DNA of 5,256 nucleotides from Planctomycetota bacterium (GTDB lineage: Bacteria > Planctomycetota > Planctomycetia > Planctomycetales > Planctomycetaceae), in NCBI GenBank assembly GCA_023429275.1, contig JAEYWB010000817.1:1-5256 (forward strand), in the 5' to 3' direction. The notes under the pieces were generated by a model. The model was given only the letters and a program-made list of their open reading frames with translations. It did not search any database and was not told where the DNA came from. The position numbers were made by a program, and so were the translations under genes. Positions 1 to 5,256 of this stretch are shown here, piece by piece. The first letter of the stretch is position 1. Each line of letters starts with the position of its first letter.

Positions 1-742
1 TGGCGTGGATGCCGGCGACTTTCCCCTGGTTGTAAAAATTTCCTCGCAGATATTGCGGAGTAAGTCGTTCCTTGGGGATGAAGTGCTTCACGTACGCAGA
101 CGGAGTCCACCAGCCTGTGTGTCCCTCTGCCAGTAGTCGACGGAGCAGTGTCGTCTCATCTGCGGCTCCAAGCGCCCGTCCGCGGCGTCCGATGCGTTCA
201 TCAAAACGGTGCCGCCGTTGAACTTCAGTTCGAATTGCGAAGTTCGCTCCGAACGGGACACGTGCCGGCTCCAAGGCGAACGGTTCATCGCCTAGTTGCC
301 GGATGGCATAAAGCGCGGAAATGCTCTCCCAGATTTCGATCAGCCACGGGGGCGGTGGCGTCTCGAAGTCAGGATTCACCGGTCCGCCGAAAAACGTGGC
401 TTCTGGACGAGACCGCGCCGCCTGGGCGTATTCATCGATCCAATGGTCCCCCACCAGGACATCGTCATCTGTCCAGAGGAGCAGGTCCCCTCGAGCGATC
501 TCGATGGCGCGATTTCTTGCGAATGTATGACCGAGCCTCGACTCCCGCGCATACACGAGCGGCAGGGCCGAACAGTGCCGGTCCGCGAGCAACGGAGTTT
601 CATCGGTCGAGCCGTTATCAACGACGATGAGCTCGAAGCCGGAACGGGTCGTCTTGGCGACTTCCGCCAGACGGGTCAGCGTTCGGTCCAGCAGCTTGGC
701 CCGGTTCCAAGTGCAGATCGCGATAGAAATGAATGACGGCAT
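1..742 (-). CDS. Family 2 glycosyltransferase (GT-A fold), C-terminus cut by the window edge
   Basis: Probably transfers a sugar from a nucleotide-sugar donor to a growing surface glycan at the cytoplasmic membrane face; donor and acceptor cannot be read from sequence. The frame is open from ATG at 742 to the window edge: 247 codons, no stop. The N-terminus carries the GT2 strand FISIAICTWNRAKLL (4-18), then FELIVVDNGSTDET (36-49). The metal/nucleotide-binding acidic motif is WTDDDV (90-95), preceded by HTFARNRAIEIARGD (72-86). Further on are VPFGANFAIR (162-171), ADET (194-197), a candidate catalytic-acid segment, and the tail HFIPKERLTPQYLRGNFYNQG (220-240), similar to many bacterial GT2 enzymes. 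Homology starts right at the ATG, which supports this start although no Shine-Dalgarno is visible. It lies 87 nt after the methyltransferase stop, same strand, probably same transcript. The family is confident; the specific reaction is unknown. Confidence 0.9.
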   Translation of the reverse strand, partial: MPSFISIAICTWNRAKLLDRTLTRLAEVAKTTRSGFELIVVDNGSTDETPLLADRHCSALPLVYARESRLGHTFARNRAIEIARGDLLLWTDDDVLVGDHWIDEYAQAARSRPEATFFGGPVNPDFETPPPPWLIEIWESISALYAIRQLGDEPFALEPARVPFGANFAIRTEVQRRHRFDERIGRRGRALGAADETTLLRRLLAEGHTGWWTPSAYVKHFIPKERLTPQYLRGNFYNQGKVAGIHA

Positions 743-829
743 TCGGAATGGAGACTTTGGAGTCGCTCCGTCTTGCAGTATGGACAGCGATCCCAGCGGG
801 CAAGGTCCCCTTCGGGAGCCTCGTGCCGA

Positions 830-1675
830 TCAGGTCGTCGATGAACCGGGGGCCCGCACGGCGTGTAGAACCTCGCCTCGTAGCGACCAGGTAAACCCGT
901 GCTCCCGCAGGGCGTCGCAGACGGCCGAATCGGCCCGGTCTCCATGACATTCGATCATGATTTCCTTCGTCATCATCAGGAATGTCTCCGGGCCACTTTC
1001 GAAAACCGGCACTTCCGCCCCTTCGATATCGATCTTGAGCAGATCGATCTGCGGAAAGCCGGCTTCAGCGGCCACGGACTCGATCCTTGCTGCCGGGACG
1101 AGGACGCCTCCGTCGGTATGCTGTTCCTGCGTCGTGCAGGCCCAATAGTCTCCACCGCGGAAAGATCCCCTTTCGACATAGATCTCGCCCTCCCTGTTCC
1201 AAACGGCTCCGGCCACGATGCGGCAACGGTCGCCGTAAGCCTCGAGATTCTGGCGGGCCAGCGTGACGTTCTGCGGGTGTGGTTCGACTGCGACCACTCG
1301 ACAGGAAGGGAACGTCGCCAGAAAATAGACCGAAGACAGGCCGATATTTGCTCCGGCGTCAACAATATATTGAGGTGAGTTGCTCGACGGATCTCGGTAC
1401 TGACACTCGAGAAACACCTGTCTGAACACCTGAAGGTCGCTCGTCGCCAGCCGTAACCTGACGGAGCACGCCGGCTTCTTCAGTCGCAATGAAATCTCAG
1501 GCCCTCGCATAAGAGGGGGAGCGGACGCAGCGATCATCGCAAGCGTCGACGGCCAGTCCAGCACTCGGCGAAGGGCTCGAAACTCCGATCGGTTCTTCCG
1601 GTAAAAATGCTGCAACCGCCGTCCCAGTCGGAAGGCGAATCTCAGCGATTCGACGGTCCGTTCCAGGAAGCTCAT
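830..1675 (-). CDS. FkbM-family SAM-dependent methyltransferase
   Basis: Predicted 281-residue O-methyltransferase using S-adenosylmethionine, probably modifying a sugar of the exported glycan or its lipid-linked precursor. The Rossmann motif I is IVDAGANIGLSSVYF (104-118), followed by the acidic strand end VVAVEPHP (127-134; E131 likely contacts the SAM ribose). The FkbM hallmark LLKIDIEGAE is at 212-221, and IMIECHGD follows about 25 residues later. The first 95 residues are Arg-rich, with no signal peptide, so the protein should be cytosolic. The frame stays open upstream to about 1858, but that would overlap wzt by over 180 nt. ATG at 1675 sits in an ATGA overlap with the wzt stop and is the better start. 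FkbM is named for an enzyme of FK506 biosynthesis, but members are common in polysaccharide loci. The acceptor is not determinable here. Confidence 0.9.
   Translation of the reverse strand: MSFLERTVESLRFAFRLGRRLQHFYRKNRSEFRALRRVLDWPSTLAMIAASAPPLMRGPEISLRLKKPACSVRLRLATSDLQVFRQVFLECQYRDPSSNSPQYIVDAGANIGLSSVYFLATFPSCRVVAVEPHPQNVTLARQNLEAYGDRCRIVAGAVWNREGEIYVERGSFRGGDYWACTTQEQHTDGGVLVPAARIESVAAEAGFPQIDLLKIDIEGAEVPVFESGPETFLMMTKEIMIECHGDRADSAVCDALREHGFTWSLRGEVLHAVRAPGSSTT
1672..1675 (-). promoter_or_regulatory. ATGA stop-start overlap coupling wzt to the methyltransferase gene
   Basis: On the minus strand the methyltransferase ATG (1675-1673) shares bases with the wzt TGA stop (1674-1672). Such 4-nt overlaps usually indicate translational coupling by reinitiation, and they imply co-transcription. 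Only a weak purine run (GGAG, about 17 nt upstream) is present, so the overlap is the main argument for the start. Confidence 0.75.
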
Positions 1676-2964
1676 ATCAGCGAAGATCCATTCTCCGCGA
1701 TCGGGAAAGCTGTGTACCGCATCCGACTGGGCGGGACGATCGAGCCATGATTGAGTGAGTAGGGGTAGGTCCTTCCGGCCGCTGGGGCGTCGTTGACGTC
1801 GAACGCCAGGACCGCGCGGACCTCGTCGAGAGTTTCGTGAAGCGCTGTTCCGACCCACAGCGTGACGTGGTACGTCCCGGGGATGAGCGGCGGGAGATCG
1901 ATATCCACAGACAGTTCGTGGCGTTGGTTCGAGGACGAAACGAACGGGACGTTCGATGGCATCGCTTGCATCACGACTGCGCCATGGGAATTCAAGATGT
2001 CGATGGCCACAAAGGCATCGGGGTGGTTCTCAGTGCTCGTCAGATCGAAGGAGACCCGGAGAGCATGTTGCGGTTGGTGGCCGAGAAGTTCGAGACCGGC
2101 CGTGGAGAAATGCACCGGAGCGCGGCCATGTTCCGAGTGATCGCGGACCCATTGGCCGACGGCGTGCACTCCGTTGCTCGAATACCTCTCCGTGCAGGCG
2201 TCGATGTCACCCGAGAATGTGACTTGACCTCCATCGAGCAGAAGCCCTGTCCGGCAAAGTGAACGCATGGCAGCCATGTTGTGGCTGACGAACAGCACCG
2301 TCCGCCCGTGGCTGGCGACGTCCTGCATCTTTCCGAGGCACTTCCTCTGAAACTCGGCGTCTCCGACCGCGAGGACCTCGTCGATGATCAGGATTTCAGG
2401 TTCGAGATGTGCGGCGACCGCGAACGCCAGCCGCACCTTCATGCCGGACGAGTACCGCTTCACCGGCGTGTCGATGAACCGCTCGACGCCCGAGAAGTCG
2501 ACGATGTTATCGAACTTGAGGTCGATCTCCCGCTTCCGCATGCCGAGGATCGTGCCGTTCATGTAGATGTTTTCGCGGCCGGTCAGTTCCGGGTGGAACC
2601 CGGTCCCGACCTCGAGCAGGCTGGAAACTCGCCCCCGGATCACGGCTCGGCCCGCTGTCGGGGCGGTGATTCGCGACAGAATCTTCAGCAGCGTGCTCTT
2701 TCCTGCCCCGTTGCGCCCGATGATTCCCAGAACCTCGCCCGGCTGGACTTCAAAGCTGACGTCCCGCAGCGACCAGAGGACGTCCTCTTCTTCCGAGCTT
2801 CCGGAGAGGTCGAATGTATTAAGCCGGCGCAACTGGCGAAAGTTTCGGAGCGGCGCCCTTGCCCAGGAGAGCATAACCCCGGCGAGGGTGTCGTGAACTT
2901 CTTCCTTCTGGCCGATGCGATAGGCCTTCGAGAGATGTTCGACAGAGATGGCGGCGGAGGACAT
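1672..2964 (-). CDS. wzt: Polysaccharide ABC exporter ATPase with C-terminal glycan-binding domain (Wzt type)
   Basis: This 430-residue protein is the predicted energising subunit of a surface polysaccharide exporter at the cytoplasmic face of the inner membrane, partner of the permease just upstream. Visible ABC motifs in order are: Walker A GRNGAGKST (83-91); LLEVGTGFHPELTGRENI (116-133), which replaces the usual Q-loop glutamine and is typical of Wzt/TagH/KpsT-like exporters; signature YSSGMKVRLAFAVA (171-184); Walker B ILIIDE (191-196) with D-loop VGD; and switch histidine H228 in FVSHNM. About 35 extra residues lie between strand 1 and Walker A, also seen in this subfamily. Residues from about 255 to 425 form an extra beta-rich region resembling the Wzt C-terminal domain, which in E. 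coli O8/O9a binds the capped O-polysaccharide end. The length fits Wzt with this domain rather than short KpsT. ATG at 2964 lies 27 nt after the permease stop with no clear Shine-Dalgarno. Confidence 0.92.
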   Translation of the reverse strand: MSSAAISVEHLSKAYRIGQKEEVHDTLAGVMLSWARAPLRNFRQLRRLNTFDLSGSSEEEDVLWSLRDVSFEVQPGEVLGIIGRNGAGKSTLLKILSRITAPTAGRAVIRGRVSSLLEVGTGFHPELTGRENIYMNGTILGMRKREIDLKFDNIVDFSGVERFIDTPVKRYSSGMKVRLAFAVAAHLEPEILIIDEVLAVGDAEFQRKCLGKMQDVASHGRTVLFVSHNMAAMRSLCRTGLLLDGGQVTFSGDIDACTERYSSNGVHAVGQWVRDHSEHGRAPVHFSTAGLELLGHQPQHALRVSFDLTSTENHPDAFVAIDILNSHGAVVMQAMPSNVPFVSSSNQRHELSVDIDLPPLIPGTYHVTLWVGTALHETLDEVRAVLAFDVNDAPAAGRTYPYSLNHGSIVPPSRMRYTAFPIAENGSSLI

Positions 2965-2991
2965 TTGACGACAGCGAAACCGGCGGCGGAA

Positions 2992-3936
2992 TTACGCCAC
3001 GTCGGCGAAAACGTGTTCGCGGCGGCGGAAGTAGACGATCCCCGAGAGGGCGAGCGCCATGGCACTCACGCATCCGATCCCGATCAGGTCCCACGGCATC
3101 GACCGCGTTCCCAGGAAGGCGGATCGAAAACCTTCGATGACGCCCACCATCGGGTTGAGGGCGTAGAACCACTGCGGGTTGATCGACAGGCCCGACAGTT
3201 CGAGGCGGCTCGGGATCAGGCTCGTCGGGTAGACGACCGGCGCGGCGTACATCATCAGCTGCAGGACAAAGCCCATCGCGTGCTGGACATCGCGGTACTG
3301 CACCGCGAGAGCGGTCATCCACGTCGCCACGCCGAAGGCCGACAGGACCATGAGACCAATCAGCACCGGGAGCATCAGGATTCCCCAGGTCGGGACGATT
3401 CCGAACGCCGCCAGCAGGACCGCCAGGAGGATCATGGCGACGGAGAAATCGACAAGCTTCGTCGCCACCGCCGCAACCGGCAGAACGAGACGCGGAAAGT
3501 AGACCTTGCTGATCATCCCCGCGTTGGTGACGAGGCTCGACGTCCCCTCCGAGACGGCGTTCGAAAAGTAGGTCCAGGGGACCATCGCAACAAAGTTGAA
3601 CAAGGCGTAGGGAGCCCCGTCGGAGCTCACGCGGACCAGCTTGCCGAAGATGACACTGAAGACGAGCATCGAGAACAGGGGCTGGATGATCGCCCACCCG
3701 ATGCCGATGACGCTCTGGGCGTAACGGGCCTTGATTCCCCGCCAGATCAGGAAGAGGCACAGGTCGCGGTAGTCAAGGAGCTCGCGCCAGTCGACGAGCC
3801 TTCCCCCGTGCCCCGCTTCGATGACGAACTCGTGCCTTTCCGCAAGAACGGCTGGCGAGATTTCGGCGTCGTCGCCTCGCTCCGCGCGAAGCGGGTGAGA
3901 CAGTGGGAGGCTCAGGGATTCCGGCTTGGCAGTCAC
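2992..3936 (-). CDS. wzm: ABC-2 type polysaccharide export permease (Wzm type)
   Basis: Predicted inner-membrane channel subunit (314 residues) that passes lipid-linked polysaccharide to the periplasmic side, powered by the adjacent ATPase. A cytosolic N-terminus of about 75 residues ends in the family hallmark WRGIKARYAQSVIGIGWAII (65-84). Hydrophobic segments follow at about 77-98, 108-128, 150-180, 185-212, 220-237 and 283-306, giving about six membrane helices. YRDVQHAMGFVLQLMMYAAP (214-233) and NPMVGVIEGFRSAFLG near 262-277 are also typical of Wzm/TagG/KpsM relatives. The start is GTG at 3936: an in-frame TGA lies 18 nt upstream and no in-frame ATG precedes the conserved region. The first 45 residues are poorly conserved, so a slightly later start is possible. 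No Shine-Dalgarno is obvious. TAA stop, then a 27-nt gap to wzt. O-antigen, capsule and other glycan exporters share this architecture, so the exact polymer is unknown. Confidence 0.93.
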   Translation of the reverse strand: MTAKPESLSLPLSHPLRAERGDDAEISPAVLAERHEFVIEAGHGGRLVDWRELLDYRDLCLFLIWRGIKARYAQSVIGIGWAIIQPLFSMLVFSVIFGKLVRVSSDGAPYALFNFVAMVPWTYFSNAVSEGTSSLVTNAGMISKVYFPRLVLPVAAVATKLVDFSVAMILLAVLLAAFGIVPTWGILMLPVLIGLMVLSAFGVATWMTALAVQYRDVQHAMGFVLQLMMYAAPVVYPTSLIPSRLELSGLSINPQWFYALNPMVGVIEGFRSAFLGTRSMPWDLIGIGCVSAMALALSGIVYFRRREHVFADVA

Positions 3937-3975
3937 GTCAGATTGGCAGGTTCAACGATCGCAACGCCCCGTAGC

Positions 3976-3992
3976 ACGACCTTCCAGGTCGT
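3976..3992 (-). other. Small stem-loop in the presumed wzm leader
   Basis: ACGACCT (3976-3982) and AGGTCGT (3986-3992) are perfect reverse complements separated by 3 nt, 40 nt before the GTG of wzm. A 7-bp stem is short enough to occur by chance in GC-rich DNA. It could fold in the 5' leader or be an operator half-site pair; nothing in the sequence decides this. Confidence 0.3.
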
Positions 3993-4109
3993 CCGCTGGG
4001 CGCTCAATTTCACGACAAACGGTCGAGTGGCACTGTTCAGCGACTTCCAAAGGACCTGAGTCCGAGGTCCGAGGTGGCTTTGACACGACGAGGCATGGGG
4101 GAGCGTCAG

Positions 4110-4167
4110 ATCAGCCGGAACGCGCCAGCGTCCGGTTCGAACCGGGGGCTAGCGCCCGCCGGCTGAT
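4110..4167. repeat. 58-bp near-perfect palindrome, REP-like element
   Basis: The element is symmetric about 4138/4139. Outer arms ATCAGCCGG (4110-4118) and CCGGCTGAT (4159-4167) match perfectly. The centre CCGGTTCGAACCGG (4132-4145) is a perfect 14-bp palindrome. Between them GCGC/GCGC and AGC/GCT also pair, so 23 of 29 positions form Watson-Crick pairs. Mismatched positions lie at 4119-4121, 4126, 4130 and 4131 with their partners. No T-run follows on either strand, so it is not a classic intrinsic terminator. The form resembles REP or palindromic-unit repeats found between genes. I remember similar GGGGGCTAGCGCCC-like repeats from planctomycete genomes, but this is from memory and unchecked. 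It may stabilise or end the wecB mRNA, or be mobilised by a RAYT-type transposase elsewhere. Confidence 0.75.
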
Positions 4168-4222
4168 GAACTCCCAAACCGCGCGCACTCCGTTCCCCTC
4201 GGTGACGCCGCACCGCTCAAGG

Positions 4223-4238
4223 TCGACGCCAGCGTCGA
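4223..4238. repeat. Short inverted repeat downstream of wecB
   Basis: TCGACGC (4223-4229) and GCGTCGA (4232-4238) are perfect complements around CA. With a realistic 4-nt loop this is a 6-bp stem, about 100 nt after the wecB stop. It lacks a T-run. It shares CGCCAGCGTC with the left arm of the 58-bp palindrome, so it may be a remnant of a second copy. Confidence 0.35.
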
Positions 4239-4335
4239 GTAAGGGGAGGCAAAATAGGGGGGTGTTACCCTGACGGCAAACAAGGCTGGCGTCTCATCGA
4301 AGGAGAATTCGAAGTCACGGTCAGTAGTACGGGCT

Positions 4336-5256
4336 TCAGTCTCGTTCGCATAAGTGACAGGCGATTCTCTCGGCCGCCTGACCATCCCAGAGTTCTGGAA
4401 TCTGTCCGGGCTTGTACCGGCCAGCGTTGACGTCGTCGACGAGTTCGAGCAGCCGCCCGAGCGGTCCGTCGACGAGCGTATTGGTCCCGATCTCCGTCGT
4501 GACGGGGCGCTCGGTGTTCGGCCGCAGCGTCAGGCAGGGGACGCCGAGGACGGTCGTCTCCTCCTGGATTCCCCCCGAGTCCGTAATGACCATCCGGCTC
4601 CCGGCGACGAGGGAGACGAACTCCAGGTAGCCGAGCGGCGGGAGGAGATCGATTCCGGCCTCCCGCATCTTCGACAGCAGGCCGAACTCCCGCAGCTTCT
4701 TTTCCGTCCGGGGATGGATCGGGAACGCGAGCTTCAGTTTTCGCGAGATGTCGCGGAGGCACCCGGTCAGCTCCCCGAGCCGTTCGGGGGAGTCGACGTT
4801 CGATGGACGGTGAAGCGTGACGACCGCGTACCCCTTCGGAGGAAGCCCGTATTCCCCCGGGATGTTCCGGTCGCGGGCGGCCGGGAGCAGGTGGAGCAGC
4901 GTATCGATCATCACGTTTCCGACGTGAAACAGCTGCTCCTCCGGCCGGCCTTCGCGGCGAAGGTTCTCCATGCCGACCGGTTCGGAGACGTAGAGCTGGT
5001 CGGAGATCGCATCGGTGAGGATCCGGTTGATCTCCTCCGGCATCGTCCGGTCGAAACTCCGTAGCCCCGCTTCGACATGAGCGACGGGAACGCCCAGCTT
5101 GACCGCCGCGAGTGCGGCCGCGAGGGTCGAGTTCACGTCGCCGACGACGACAGTCCAGTCGGGCGGCTCCTGCAGGCACACCCTTTCGTAAGCGATCATG
5201 ACGGCCCCTGTCTGCTCGGCGTGTGTTCCGCTACCGACGCCCAGGTAGTAATCAGG
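4336..5256 (-). CDS. wecB: UDP-N-acetylglucosamine 2-epimerase (non-hydrolysing), N-terminus cut by the window edge
   Basis: Cytosolic enzyme that interconverts UDP-GlcNAc and UDP-ManNAc, supplying ManNAc or, after oxidation, ManNAcA for surface polysaccharides. The window shows 306 residues and a TGA stop. An ATG exists at 5199, but the frame continues upstream to the edge with the conserved YLGVGSGTHAEQTGAVM, so the true start lies outside; about 60-75 residues are missing against the 376 of E. coli WecB. Numbering from the edge, residues matching catalytic positions of the E. coli enzyme are D40 (VVGDVNST), E62 (HVEAGLRS), E74 (MPEEINR) and H149 (VTLHRPSNVD). ITDSGGIQEE (224-233) is the UDP-binding signature, followed by LRPNTERP. 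The set of conserved acids and histidine points to a non-hydrolysing epimerase. A relative acting on UDP-GlcNAc3NAcA (WbpI-like) cannot be excluded. It sits on the same strand as the exporter but 399 bp away, perhaps in a separate transcript. Confidence 0.92.
   Translation of the reverse strand, partial: PDYYLGVGSGTHAEQTGAVMIAYERVCLQEPPDWTVVVGDVNSTLAAALAAVKLGVPVAHVEAGLRSFDRTMPEEINRILTDAISDQLYVSEPVGMENLRREGRPEEQLFHVGNVMIDTLLHLLPAARDRNIPGEYGLPPKGYAVVTLHRPSNVDSPERLGELTGCLRDISRKLKLAFPIHPRTEKKLREFGLLSKMREAGIDLLPPLGYLEFVSLVAGSRMVITDSGGIQEETTVLGVPCLTLRPNTERPVTTEIGTNTLVDGPLGRLLELVDDVNAGRYKPGQIPELWDGQAAERIACHLCERD

Larger units (their letters stand above)
3937..4335. other. 399-bp non-coding region between wecB and wzm
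   Basis: No convincing gene lies here: the short open frames on either strand lack recognisable motifs and are crossed by repeats. It holds a 58-bp palindrome (4110-4167), a 7-bp stem with a 2-nt loop (4223-4238), a 7-bp stem with a 3-nt loop (3976-3992), and a period-7 tandem GTCCGAGGTCCGAGG (4060-4074). A 9-bp inverted pair, GACGCCAGC (4225-4233) and GCTGGCGTC (4285-4293), is also present. Being the only long gap among the five genes, it probably contains the end of the wecB transcript and a promoter and leader for wzm. I found no good -35/-10 pair and no stem followed by a T-run on the minus strand. Confidence 0.7.

Noticed and set aside
804..820. Stem-loop GGTCCCC-TTC-GGGAGCC just after the methyltransferase stop, possible terminator
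   Set aside because: It contains one mismatch and one wobble pair in a 7-bp stem and lacks a T-run on the minus strand. The next gene follows closely in the same direction, so termination here is not supported.
1676..1858. Upstream extension of the methyltransferase to an ATG at 1858
   Set aside because: It would overlap wzt by more than 180 nt, and the added residues read as an out-of-frame product of wzt. The ATGA overlap start at 1675 is far more plausible.
2281..4059. Plus-strand open frame of 592 codons spanning the wzt and wzm genes
   Set aside because: It is codon-for-codon antisense to both genes (same triplet register, and the 27-nt spacer is a multiple of three). Its length follows from the rarity of TTA, CTA and TCA codons in GC-rich genes. 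The translation is a low-complexity D/R/E/H-rich string without family motifs, whereas the minus strand encodes clear ABC exporter motifs.
3926..4273. Plus-strand 115-codon open frame in the wecB-wzm gap
   Set aside because: It runs through the palindrome and hairpins, begins inside wzm on the opposite strand, and its Ser/Arg/Pro-rich translation matches no family I know.
4149..4385. Minus-strand 78-codon open frame crossing the wecB end and the gap
   Set aside because: It overlaps the end of wecB in another frame, ends inside the palindrome, and has no recognisable motif or ribosome site.
4265..5179. Minus-strand open frame of 304 codons overlapping wecB in another frame
   Set aside because: The translation is Arg/Gly/Pro-rich with no motifs, while the overlapping frame holds the catalytic residues of WecB. 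It is a GC-rich shadow frame.

Overview
The window looks like part of a bacterial cell-surface polysaccharide locus. All five genes lie on the minus strand, so they are transcribed from high to low coordinates. In transcription order they are: a UDP-GlcNAc 2-epimerase (wecB, 5' end outside the window), a 399-bp non-coding gap, an ABC-2 polysaccharide export permease (Wzm type), its ATPase with a C-terminal carbohydrate-binding domain (Wzt type), an FkbM-family methyltransferase, and a family 2 glycosyltransferase (3' end outside the window). DNA is GC-rich (hand-counted 60-bp samples run from about 53 to 67% GC). Starts show weak or no Shine-Dalgarno sequences. These traits, and a palindrome that resembles dispersed repeats I remember from planctomycete genomes, make Planctomycetota a reasonable but unproven guess for the source. 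No rRNA or other taxonomic marker is present.

Layout: 1-742 glycosyltransferase (partial); 743-829 short spacer; 830-1675 FkbM methyltransferase, whose ATG overlaps the stop of the preceding gene in an ATGA; 1672-2964 Wzt; 27-nt spacer; 2992-3936 Wzm, starting at GTG; 3937-4335 non-coding region with a 58-bp centred palindrome and smaller inverted repeats; 4336-5256 WecB (partial).

Working model: WecB makes UDP-ManNAc, a precursor sugar nucleotide. Glycosyltransferases such as the one at 1-742 build a polymer on a lipid carrier on the cytoplasmic side. The methyltransferase may decorate or cap it, and Wzm/Wzt export it across the inner membrane. The Wzt C-terminal domain is the type that in studied systems recognises the modified end of the glycan, so translational overlap with a methyltransferase gene is suggestive.

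I see no clearly new system here. The most worthwhile items are the 58-bp palindrome, the possible cap-and-recognise pairing of methyltransferase and Wzt, and a composition shift that begins within wzt.
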